Assembly: GCF_001730225.1 (NCBI RefSeq)
Contig: NZ_MIJE01000030.1
Coordinates: forward strand, 124,001-188,000
From: Desulfuribacillus alkaliarsenatis
GTDB lineage: Bacteria > Bacillota > Bacilli > Desulfuribacillales > Desulfuribacillaceae
Length of the DNA: 64,000 nucleotides
Reading direction: 5' to 3'
Notes under the pieces: generated by a model
What the model was told of the DNA's origin: nothing
Databases searched by the model: none
What the model saw: only the letters and a program-made list of their open reading frames with translations
Position numbers and translations under genes: made by a program
In this document: positions 50,488 through 59,336 of the stretch, in pieces
Position numbering within the stretch: the stretch's first letter is position 1
Layout: the number at the start of each line of letters is the position of its first letter

Positions 50488-50500
50488 CAGTACGATAACA

Positions 50501-50543
50501 AAAAAACTGACACTCTTTAAATGAGTTGTCAGTTTTTTTATTG
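50501..50543. terminator. Bidirectional terminator between fabZ and the methyltransferase gene
   Basis: AAAAAACTGACA and TGTCAGTTTTTTT flank an inner ACT/AGT pair. T runs lie on both strands, which suits two convergent genes. Confidence 0.9.
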
Positions 50544-50551
50544 TAAGCTTT

Positions 50552-51436
50552 CTATTGATTTGTCTGGTCGTATAAGCTGGATGATGTTTTTGTTGATGCC
50601 TTTTCCAAGACACAAACAACCATTTTTACAAAATACTCTTGGAACACTGGTAGCATAGCCATGGTTTTAAAATATGATCGTAATGGTACAAATTTGTAAT
50701 GTAGAACTTGAAATGGGATAATAGCTAGAATTCTTTCAAAGCGCTCTAAAGTCATCTTGTTAATGTACGAAAAATATTCTTCGCCATCAGACTGCTGGGC
50801 AATACGGAAGTCAATACGTTCTTTAGCATCTGGGTACTTTTGAACAAGGTCTTTATAAACATTAATAAGAGTTTGCTCATCGAAAAGTTTATGTACCCAT
50901 GGTATTCCAATTACGTCAGATAAATGCGCTCCGTATGGATGATGATATGGTGGGAAGTTAATATATAAGCGACCACCTTTTTTTAACACCCTATAACACT
51001 CATTGAGTACTGCAATTGGGTCGTCCACATGCTCCATCGCATCGTTCATAATAATAGTATCCACAGCATTTGACTCAATTGGCATATTTGCAGCATCGCC
51101 AGTTATAAAAGTAACAGCCTCGTGCAGGCCTTTTTTGTATGCTAAATCTTCAGCTTTCTCTTTATATTTATCTACAGGATCAATACCAATTACGTATTTA
51201 GTGCCTAAGGTAGTGTAATATAAAGTTTTACCTCCTGCACCACAACCGATATCTAGTACTATTTTATCTTTAAACATTTCTTCAACCGTGGTAAACTCTT
51301 GAAAGTATCTAATGGTTTCTTCGCCACGCTCGAATTGCCACTCAGCATATGTTTGTTTTCCTTCATTTTGCAAATTAAATGGATGTACTGGGGTAGGAAA
51401 TATTCTATTAAGTATTTTACAAAGTGTCACGTACAA
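50552..51436 (-). CDS. SAM-dependent methyltransferase, class I
   Basis: A 294-residue methyltransferase. Motif I VLDIGCGAGGKTLYY (about residues 60-74), the acidic post-I Asp in GIDPVDKY, motif II NAVDTIIMNDAMEHVDD and motif III LKKGGRLYINFPPYHHPYG define a Methyltransf_11-like domain. The C-terminal third is specific to this protein and unassigned. TTG start behind GGGGAGGG. Substrate unknown; its place beside surface-polymer genes hints at glycan or lipid modification, but it is on the opposite strand. Confidence 0.85.
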   Translation of the reverse strand: MYVTLCKILNRIFPTPVHPFNLQNEGKQTYAEWQFERGEETIRYFQEFTTVEEMFKDKIVLDIGCGAGGKTLYYTTLGTKYVIGIDPVDKYKEKAEDLAYKKGLHEAVTFITGDAANMPIESNAVDTIIMNDAMEHVDDPIAVLNECYRVLKKGGRLYINFPPYHHPYGAHLSDVIGIPWVHKLFDEQTLINVYKDLVQKYPDAKERIDFRIAQQSDGEEYFSYINKMTLERFERILAIIPFQVLHYKFVPLRSYFKTMAMLPVFQEYFVKMVVCVLEKASTKTSSSLYDQTNQ

Positions 51437-51875
51437 GTCATCTGTCCCTCCCCTTAGTAATGATTCTAAATTAGTATTAGTTGCATATCTAATTTTACAC
51501 TATGAACACATTTGAAGTCTAGTCATATTTCACTATAAAGCTTATGAATTAATCAGCTTTATAGAAGCAGTTTAACGAAGAAAAGAAAAAGATTCCTAAT
51601 TTAGAAACAACTCACCTATATTCTTTACGGAACTTTTATAATACATTAAAAATATACAAAAGCAAAGGGCAAAACGCAAATAGAAAGATTAAAACGAAAA
51701 TTGGTAGCATTAGAATAATTGAAAGGAAGTGAATAACTATTTTTTTTAATTTTTTAGAAAATACATCTTTAAAAAAAACAGGCTCATTCCGATAATATAT
51801 GTGTTTATATTAATTGGATGGTATTCGTAGCCATTAATAAATTCTGCAATGTACATACAAAGAGGAGGAACTAGC
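51437..51875. other. Divergent intergenic region before the SLH protein
   Basis: This AT-rich region separates two divergent genes. It contains a perfect 10-bp hairpin, CTATAAAGCT (51533-51542) and AGCTTTATAG (51555-51564), a -10-like TATAAT at 51637-51642 without a good -35, and a poly-T/poly-A tract near 51740-51775. No gene is credible in it; a minus-strand frame at 51746-52036 overlaps the SLH gene start. Confidence 0.4.
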
Positions 51876-54800
51876 ATGATAATACAAAAGTACAAAAAAG
51901 GAATTGCTACTGTCATGGCATTTCTAATGATTATTTCCCTCATGCCTGCTGTAGCACAGCAACCAGTAGGGGCTGCTTCAGATTTAAACTTTGTTTTCCC
52001 AAATATGGAGCAATCTAATCCCGCAAATGCGGTCACAGTTATAGATCAAGTGCTACGATTGGATGGTCATTATACAGGAGCCGAATTAGTAAGTGTGCAA
52101 ATGATAATTAAAGAGCTAAGATCATGGGACACTAATAATTATACAGATACTAGCAAATATACATACGGTCAAACACATGACTCTGCAGGCGCAATGATTT
52201 TACCTAATAATGAAATAACAGTGCCTGCTATTGCGTTATACAACGGTTTAAATGAAATAGAATTTGTCGGTACAGACATATATGGAAGTGTAATACGTTC
52301 AAGAGTATTTGTTAAATATCAGGATTCACCAGCGCTTTATGATTTAAAGGTTCAAGGAATTCCTCCAGTAGAAGATCTTGTAATTAGAGATAGTCAGGAA
52401 TTAACAATTGTTAACCAAGGCTATGTAGCGAATCTACAAACTAATTCTGTGCGTGTAATTGGACATGCGCCAAACGCCCAGTCTGTTAGAGTTGAGGTTG
52501 TGAGCGCTGACGGTTCTGTCAGACGTATTGGAAACGACGCTATTCCAGCCCAATTAAACCCAGCAAATAATCATGCTTTTTCAGCCTTAGTGCCTTTAAG
52601 GCCAGGAGTTAGCACTATTACAATTATTGCTACTAGTAATACACATAAAGTTCAAACTACACGTAACTTGATGTTTTACAATGGCAATCCGACATTTTAT
52701 GATGCAACGGTTGAGGTTGCCCCAGGTGGGACAGCTAATACTCATAACCTATTAGATAGACCATATATAGATATAACTAATCCTGAAGACTATAATCTAG
52801 ATACAAAGCTTATGGTTAATAAGCCTACTGATTTTACTGGTACAACTCCAGCAGCGATTGATGTAGAAGTAACAAGAAGGGTAACTAATGTTAATGGCAC
52901 TCAGGTTAATGAGCAGACTAGTATTGTGAATTTTGAATCTCAGCCACTAGATAGTCCTGATCAAGCAGTGCTAATTTTTAAGCCTACAGGACCATTCAAT
53001 CTTCACATCACAGATGAAGATAGTGAACATGGATTTAGATACGAAGTGCGTATGCGAATTGTGGATGGTGATGACATTTGGTCAGCTAACTATGATATAA
53101 CGGCTAACAACCAAGGTGCTAATGCTGGTATGCTACAATTTACATTACAGAATGCAAATCTTCCGCGTATTACAAGTATGGAATTAGTTAATGGTGTTAA
53201 TCAAGCTACTGCGGGTACTTTGACAGGGACTAACCTGCACAACGAGCTAAGAAACCTCCCGAGGACACCATTAAATAATAGCGTTATTCAGCAAACACCG
53301 TTTTATATAGCAGTAAATCTGTCTAATGCTAGCTCATATCATAATTCGACTCAGACTGCGTTAGGGCATTTTACAATAAATGGCTCGGCACCAGCAGCTA
53401 TAGGTTTTCCTAACCAAAGTTCTGAAGCGAATAAGACGATTTTCTTGAGAGTTGATTCATTAGCTCAAGTAGGCACACAACCGCTTAATCTAGTTTTTGA
53501 TAACGACACTGGTGCTGCACCTAATCCGGTTGATGCTATGAGTGTAAATGTCACATATGTATTTTCGCCATTTATGGACTATGAGCAAATTATACCTAAC
53601 CAGTCATACAATATACCAAATATAACAGAGTCGTTTGTTATAAATACCCTTGGTAACTTTCGAGGTACCCTGTATAACATTCGTAACGTAGATAACATTA
53701 AGTATTCACCTGTTAACGAAAGAACGGCAGAACTATTTGTTAACGGCCAATACATTAGATTAGAAAAAATTGATTTAGACGATCCTACCAGATTTAGATT
53801 AGAAGGTGCGACTCTAACGGGGGATGACCGTACTGGTCTAGCAGATGTAATGGGAGCTTTAAAGAACGGTAGAAACACACTTGAATTTCGTTATGACGAC
53901 GGAGTAGATAAATACGAACGCACAATTAATTTCTTTATTATTTCAACCAATATTCCATATATACCTGCTACAAGTGTGAATCAGAATACTGGACAAACTA
54001 GAACTTTACCGAATAATTCATGGAATCCAGCAATATTCCCATATCAGACTGAGACTGCAGTTCCAGATGCCTTTAACTTTAATGTAGATAGTAGTGGGCG
54101 CGATTTTATTGGTAGCAACGTATTAGATACTTATAATATATTCGGTTCATTTAAAGTTACAGAAGTTGTTGCTGGCAACCCACAAAGTTTCCCTACTGGC
54201 AATCGCCTGGAAGTTTACAGAAATGGAATTCTATTAGGTAGCTTTAATCCAAGAATACATCAAGTGCGAATTTTTGAAAGCTATGGTAGTAGTAACTATG
54301 AGACAATTAACTCTAGTGAATTCCCTGAAGGTTTGGAGAACCTAAACGTGCACTATTATAAAGATGCCGATTATGGTGGATACTTTACTTTTGAGCTTTT
54401 AAGAGAGAATTTTGACACTACAGGAGCAGCTAACGGATACGTTTTCCGAGTCATTAATACCGATGGTATTCAGCGTGAATACTCACTGTCTGTGTCGCCA
54501 CAGTATACGCCGTATAGAATTTTACATCCGTTTCGTGACTATGAATATATAGACGTTACGCGTGAAAGCGATGTTGACTACAACTTTAAGAAAGGCCGCT
54601 ATGGAATTGTTAACCAGAACTACGTAGATATCGTAGTGGAAGCTGAAGGTGCGAGTAGAGTATTAGTTAATGGCCAACCAGCAGCTAGATCAAACTTTGT
54701 TCTATATGACGAAAATGGTGATCCGAAGACTTACACAGGAGTCTATAAATATACGGTTAAAAACCTACGTGCAGGTCTTAATAGACCGAATCGCATAACA

Positions 54801-56309
54801 ATACAAGTTGAGAGTTCTGGTGGTAATAATCCACCACCAGGAATTATAGAAGTGTTCTATGCTCCTACAAACATCCCTGGTCACAATCTTTTGCAGCCAT
54901 TCACATCATTGCAGGGCAGGTACTTTAATAACGAATTAGATATAAGAGTACCAAGGAACGCTACATTAATCAGATACGATGTTATGCGTACTGAAGATAT
55001 GAAGACTGATGTATTTGGTAATCACGACGTTTTAATTGGTATTGCTAATTCATTTGATGGGGTTATACAACGTATGGATCATTACGATGTATATAATGCG
55101 GGATTACGCAAAAAAGGTAATGAATTTGACGCTAACTTCAGCTTATACAGAGCCTACTTTAGCAATTTCCCAAGTGATTTTGTAATGGCTAGTAAAGTCT
55201 TTTATCTAGATGCAGGTATGGCTGATGCAGATCGTTCTGTAGCACCGTTCACAGGTACGAGATATGAGCCGATAACACGTGGCTTGCTACCATTCCAGCA
55301 TACGAAAACAATACCGTTTGTCGCTCCAGGCTTTACGAATGTGACTGACGACGATGGGAACTTAGTACGTAAGCTGCCGAGTTATAATGATCGTCCAGTA
55401 CCATTACCAGGAACTATAGACGATACGCCAGATCCTGGTGTGCCAGATCAGTTCGATACTCGACTGAAAATGTCTGAACGAGGAACAATAACCCTAGCGT
55501 ACGACCCTAATGTCACAGAAAATGCCAGTGTTGAGGTATCGATGTTCTTCTTTGATGACTACCTACAATCTTGGGTAAATATCGGCGGTACTGTTAACGG
55601 GAGAAACAATACAATCACAGCACCGTTTGATAGATTTGGATATTATGCTGTAGGAAAGCGTAAATTAACAATGCAGGATGTATTAGAGCATCCATATGCA
55701 CGTAATGAGATAAATGCTATATACACAAAAGGTATCATGAAAGCTGTTAACCCTGGATTTGAATTTGGGGTACATCAGCGCATGACACGTGGAGAAGTAG
55801 CGACTGCAATAGTGAAAGCGTTACAATTGCCACTGCGCTATGATCGTACAAATACACACTTCTTTGATGTACCGTCAGGGAACTTTTACACTAATATGCT
55901 GTATGACTTTGAGCATATCGAAACAGCCGCCCACTATGGTATTGTCCAAGGGGCAGGACCTAACGAGTTCCGCCCAGGAAACGATATCACACGCGAAGAG
56001 TTTGCAGTAATACTTGCACGGGCGTTAGATTTACGATTACAGACTGACTATACAAGAGCGAAGCAGCAGCTTGACCGACTATTTATTGATGCTGATGATG
56101 TTCGTCCGTATGCAGTACCAGCAGTTCTAGCTATTACACAAGCAGGCTACATCAAAGGCAAGCAGATTAACCCTAACGATCCAAATGATGGATATATCTT
56201 TATGCCAGGTCAAACATTAAATAGACCAGATGCAGCTATCGTACTCAGCAGGGTCTTACAAGACAAACGTATGCTACCTGATTTCCCAAGGGATTTCCAA
56301 GGTAACTAA
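51876..56309 (+). CDS. Large S-layer-homology (SLH) surface protein
   Basis: A 1477-residue exported protein. A signal peptide (residues 1 to about 32, ending AVAQQPVGAA) is followed by about 1200 residues of beta-rich, Ig-like modules with Asn/Thr-rich sequence and no recognisable enzyme. Three SLH repeats lie at the C-terminus (about 1275-1320, 1330-1390, 1400-1460), with TRGEVATAIVKAL, TREEFAVILARAL and NRPDAAIVLSRVL as their conserved helices. SLH domains bind pyruvylated secondary wall polymer. GAGGAGG (51861-51867) fixes the start at the ATG at 51876. It could be an S-layer subunit or an adhesin. Confidence 0.88.
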   Translation: MIIQKYKKGIATVMAFLMIISLMPAVAQQPVGAASDLNFVFPNMEQSNPANAVTVIDQVLRLDGHYTGAELVSVQMIIKELRSWDTNNYTDTSKYTYGQTHDSAGAMILPNNEITVPAIALYNGLNEIEFVGTDIYGSVIRSRVFVKYQDSPALYDLKVQGIPPVEDLVIRDSQELTIVNQGYVANLQTNSVRVIGHAPNAQSVRVEVVSADGSVRRIGNDAIPAQLNPANNHAFSALVPLRPGVSTITIIATSNTHKVQTTRNLMFYNGNPTFYDATVEVAPGGTANTHNLLDRPYIDITNPEDYNLDTKLMVNKPTDFTGTTPAAIDVEVTRRVTNVNGTQVNEQTSIVNFESQPLDSPDQAVLIFKPTGPFNLHITDEDSEHGFRYEVRMRIVDGDDIWSANYDITANNQGANAGMLQFTLQNANLPRITSMELVNGVNQATAGTLTGTNLHNELRNLPRTPLNNSVIQQTPFYIAVNLSNASSYHNSTQTALGHFTINGSAPAAIGFPNQSSEANKTIFLRVDSLAQVGTQPLNLVFDNDTGAAPNPVDAMSVNVTYVFSPFMDYEQIIPNQSYNIPNITESFVINTLGNFRGTLYNIRNVDNIKYSPVNERTAELFVNGQYIRLEKIDLDDPTRFRLEGATLTGDDRTGLADVMGALKNGRNTLEFRYDDGVDKYERTINFFIISTNIPYIPATSVNQNTGQTRTLPNNSWNPAIFPYQTETAVPDAFNFNVDSSGRDFIGSNVLDTYNIFGSFKVTEVVAGNPQSFPTGNRLEVYRNGILLGSFNPRIHQVRIFESYGSSNYETINSSEFPEGLENLNVHYYKDADYGGYFTFELLRENFDTTGAANGYVFRVINTDGIQREYSLSVSPQYTPYRILHPFRDYEYIDVTRESDVDYNFKKGRYGIVNQNYVDIVVEAEGASRVLVNGQPAARSNFVLYDENGDPKTYTGVYKYTVKNLRAGLNRPNRITIQVESSGGNNPPPGIIEVFYAPTNIPGHNLLQPFTSLQGRYFNNELDIRVPRNATLIRYDVMRTEDMKTDVFGNHDVLIGIANSFDGVIQRMDHYDVYNAGLRKKGNEFDANFSLYRAYFSNFPSDFVMASKVFYLDAGMADADRSVAPFTGTRYEPITRGLLPFQHTKTIPFVAPGFTNVTDDDGNLVRKLPSYNDRPVPLPGTIDDTPDPGVPDQFDTRLKMSERGTITLAYDPNVTENASVEVSMFFFDDYLQSWVNIGGTVNGRNNTITAPFDRFGYYAVGKRKLTMQDVLEHPYARNEINAIYTKGIMKAVNPGFEFGVHQRMTRGEVATAIVKALQLPLRYDRTNTHFFDVPSGNFYTNMLYDFEHIETAAHYGIVQGAGPNEFRPGNDITREEFAVILARALDLRLQTDYTRAKQQLDRLFIDADDVRPYAVPAVLAITQAGYIKGKQINPNDPNDGYIFMPGQTLNRPDAAIVLSRVLQDKRMLPDFPRDFQGN

Positions 56310-56313
56310 AGCA

Positions 56314-56347
56314 CCGAAAAAAACAGCCTTTTGGCTGTTTTTTTTAT
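56314..56347 (+). terminator. Intrinsic terminator after the SLH gene
   Basis: AAAACAGCC and GGCTGTTTT around TTTT, with a long T run. Confidence 0.93.
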
Positions 56348-56429
56348 GTAGTTGATGTGATACTATAGAAATGTTATGTAATAATAATTGTTAGAGTCAT
56401 ATAATACTTTATACGGGGAGTAGCTTTTT

Positions 56430-57743
56430 ATGGTGAAAGAAACAGAACACTCAGATATTAATACTAAAGGGATTGCCGTTATTGGATTAGGATTTATAGG
56501 ACTACCGCTAGCATTAAGCTATTCTATGCGCGGAGCAAATGTCATAGGCATCGATGTTATCCCTGAGCTCATAGATGAAATTAATCAAGGCATATCCCAC
56601 CACCTAGAGCAATATAATAATCTTACGATTAGAGATATTCTTAAAGAGCAGTTAACCGCAAAACGCTTTATTGCAACATCTAACTATTACGAGGCAAGCC
56701 AACAGGTTGATACATACATCGTAACAGTCGGCATCCCAATCAAAGATGGAGTGCCTAACTACACTTACATCGATAGTGCCTGCAATTCAATTGCCAAGGT
56801 CTTAAAAGAGGGCGACACAGTAATTATCCGTAGCACTGTCATTCCAGGTACTACGGAAGGACGCATCGCTCCATTACTACAAATGAAGTCAGGGCTTATC
56901 CCAGGTCAGGATTTCTACCTGGCCTATGCTTCTGAGCGCATCGCTGAAGGCAGGGCATTTGTGGAATTTGAGTCGATGCCCATAGCATTAGGTGGAATAA
57001 ATGAAGAAAGCGCTAAACGTGCGAAAGAAATTTTAACTATTGTAACTAAAGCAGAGGTAACTATCTCAAGCATTAAAACCGTCGAAACGGCTAAAGTTAT
57101 AGAAAATATCCAGCGAGATGTAAATATTGCCATGGTTCAGGAGTTTGCGCGCTTTGCCCAGGCCTTTGATATAGACACACAAGAGCTAATTAAAGTCGCT
57201 AACACACATACGCGCGTAAATCTTTTAACACCAGGCCCTGGTGTAGGCGGTTATTGCTTACCAAATGCCTTTTACTACCTAGAGCCAAGGGCAGAATCTC
57301 TTGGAGTGTCGTTAGACTTATTACGCACAGCTAGAAATATAAATGATGGTGTACCTTCAGCGATTGTAGACAGACTCGAGCAAGCACTCGGAACAATTCA
57401 TGGGAAGAAAATTGCTGTTTTAGGACTTGCTATGAAGGACTATTCTAATGACGATCGCATTAGTCCACCAATCGATATAGTTAATATATTACTATCTAAG
57501 GGTGCAAAGGTTTTTGCCTATGACCCTGCAGTAATTACTACCTATGATTTTAAATACCCAAGCTTGTACGATTGCGTTCAAGATGCCGATGCACTTATGC
57601 TGTTAACGATGCAGGAAGAGTTTCGTTACCTAGACTGGGCGGAAGTAATTAGTAAGCTAGCTGAGCAGGCAGCTATATTTGACGCTAAAAATATAATAAG
57701 TCTAGAAATGCTGACGGATGGAATAAAATTACTAAGAATATAG
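56430..57743 (+). CDS. Nucleotide-sugar dehydrogenase, probable UDP-ManNAc dehydrogenase (WecC-like)
   Basis: A 437-residue enzyme of the UDP-glucose/UDP-ManNAc dehydrogenase superfamily. The NAD-binding motif GLGFIGLPLA (about residues 19-28), IRSTVIPGTTEG, YASERIAEGRAFVEF, ENIQRDVNIAMVQEF and catalytic Cys276 in GPGVGGYCLP are present. The last motif and the RDVNIA segment look more like WecC than UDP-glucose dehydrogenase, but the substrate is not certain. UDP-ManNAc could come from MnaA (21744). First of three sugar-polymer genes in a row. Confidence 0.85.
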   Translation: MVKETEHSDINTKGIAVIGLGFIGLPLALSYSMRGANVIGIDVIPELIDEINQGISHHLEQYNNLTIRDILKEQLTAKRFIATSNYYEASQQVDTYIVTVGIPIKDGVPNYTYIDSACNSIAKVLKEGDTVIIRSTVIPGTTEGRIAPLLQMKSGLIPGQDFYLAYASERIAEGRAFVEFESMPIALGGINEESAKRAKEILTIVTKAEVTISSIKTVETAKVIENIQRDVNIAMVQEFARFAQAFDIDTQELIKVANTHTRVNLLTPGPGVGGYCLPNAFYYLEPRAESLGVSLDLLRTARNINDGVPSAIVDRLEQALGTIHGKKIAVLGLAMKDYSNDDRISPPIDIVNILLSKGAKVFAYDPAVITTYDFKYPSLYDCVQDADALMLLTMQEEFRYLDWAEVISKLAEQAAIFDAKNIISLEMLTDGIKLLRI

Positions 57744-57760
57744 GGAGAAAGCACACGTCT

Positions 57761-59254
57761 ATGAATAAAACAGCAACGAAACTAATTATGCTCTTACTAT
57801 GTACGAGCATAATTATATTAGTTATAGTTCCACCGATTGCAGTAGAAAGCACACAGAAATACACTCAAGACAGAAATCCCGAGCGTAATGTAGTCGTATA
57901 CGTAGATGGAAAGAGAATAGAATTCCCCCATGGGCAACCATATGTAGATAGTAATTTCAGAATAATGGTTCCAATTCGCTTTGTTTTAGAGGCAATAGGT
58001 GCTAAGATTTTTTGGAACCAAGAACATCTACAGGCTACCATCATTAAAGACAATACAATTGTCACGATGACAACTGATAAGCCTGAATACATAGTTAATG
58101 GACAAGAGATGTTAATGGATACTGCAATGGTATATAGTAAAGAGCTAGGAACAACATTTGTACCAATTCGGTATGTTTTAGAAGCTTTACAGGCAGAAGT
58201 AAATTGGCGTATGGAAAATGGTAATGATGTAATAAATGTGCACTCTCCAGCACAGCAAATATCTGTTATTACAAAAGACCAGCAATCGCTTAAAAGTGCT
58301 GAAGTTAACTTAAACCCCCTATACGATCAAGTCAATGATGTTTGGCATAGACTACAAGCGACAAATAATAAGCTATTATCTGGAAGTGAATTTCTAGAAC
58401 TAACTGCTAAGGAATTGCAAATACCGAATAAATTTTACGCAAATACAGACATAGAGTATTTCAAAGTCAAGCCTTATACAAGCGAAAACATGAAAACCGA
58501 TTTAAATGCGTTTCTAAAGGATTTCGAATTTGCTACTGAAGTACCTGTATTAACCTATCATCACTTACTGGAGCAAAAAAATAATAACAATTATCCAGCG
58601 AATAGTGCAATCATCAATGTCGAAGCATTTCGTGAGCAAATCGAGCTTTTACATAAAAATGGCTTTCAAACATATGGCTTAGATGTGTTAGAACAATTTA
58701 TAAATGGCGAAATAAAACTGCCAAAGAAAAGTGTTTTTATAACCTTTGATGATGGATATTTAAGTAATTACGTTTACGGCTATCCAATACTGAAGGAACA
58801 TAATTATACAGCAACAATTTTTGCAATCACTGATATGATTAGACCAATACCAGAAACATTTAATACAAGCAGAATAAATTTCATCAGCTGGCAGGAAATT
58901 AATCAGCATAGCGATGTATTTACAATAGAAGCCCATAGCCATAATCTGCATCGCCTAAGTAACAACTTAAGTCACCTAATAACCGTACCGTATAATGAAT
59001 TAATTAATGATATGAATGAAAGTCGAAAGCTTTTGAAAAGCTATATCAATCATGACTCGGTTTACTTTGCATATCCCTATGGACAATATAACCTGCAGAC
59101 AATTCGAGCACTTAAAGAAACGGGCTATCGCTTAGGGTTTACAAATCGCCCTGGAACAGTAAGACCTCATAGTGACCCTTATCAGATAAACAGATTTGGC
59201 ATATATCCATGGACAACAATTGATAACTTTAAAACTTATGTGGGGATAGAATAG
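57761..59254 (+). CDS. Exported polysaccharide deacetylase with copper-amine-oxidase-like N-terminal domain
   Basis: A 497-residue exported protein. After a signal peptide or anchor (about residues 8-28) comes a stalk domain of the copper amine oxidase N-terminal type (YVDGKRIEF...MVPIRFVLEAIGAKIFWN, then FVPIRYVLEALQAEVNW). A linker leads to a NodB-type deacetylase with VLTYHHLL, the metal/catalytic TFDDGY motif and the AHSHNLH metal-binding histidines. It should deacetylate a cell-surface GlcNAc polymer. It starts 17 nt after the dehydrogenase gene. Confidence 0.88.
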   Translation: MNKTATKLIMLLLCTSIIILVIVPPIAVESTQKYTQDRNPERNVVVYVDGKRIEFPHGQPYVDSNFRIMVPIRFVLEAIGAKIFWNQEHLQATIIKDNTIVTMTTDKPEYIVNGQEMLMDTAMVYSKELGTTFVPIRYVLEALQAEVNWRMENGNDVINVHSPAQQISVITKDQQSLKSAEVNLNPLYDQVNDVWHRLQATNNKLLSGSEFLELTAKELQIPNKFYANTDIEYFKVKPYTSENMKTDLNAFLKDFEFATEVPVLTYHHLLEQKNNNNYPANSAIINVEAFREQIELLHKNGFQTYGLDVLEQFINGEIKLPKKSVFITFDDGYLSNYVYGYPILKEHNYTATIFAITDMIRPIPETFNTSRINFISWQEINQHSDVFTIEAHSHNLHRLSNNLSHLITVPYNELINDMNESRKLLKSYINHDSVYFAYPYGQYNLQTIRALKETGYRLGFTNRPGTVRPHSDPYQINRFGIYPWTTIDNFKTYVGIE

Positions 59255-59336
59255 TTGGACAGTTAGAAAAGAGAATTAGACATTTTTAGGTGTTAGATAA
59301 TTGAACAGTGGAAAGTTGGAAAGGTTGAAGGGTTTA

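Noticed and set aside
51746-52036. 96-codon minus-strand frame
   Set aside because: Overlaps the ribosome binding site and signal peptide of the SLH gene; no independent support.
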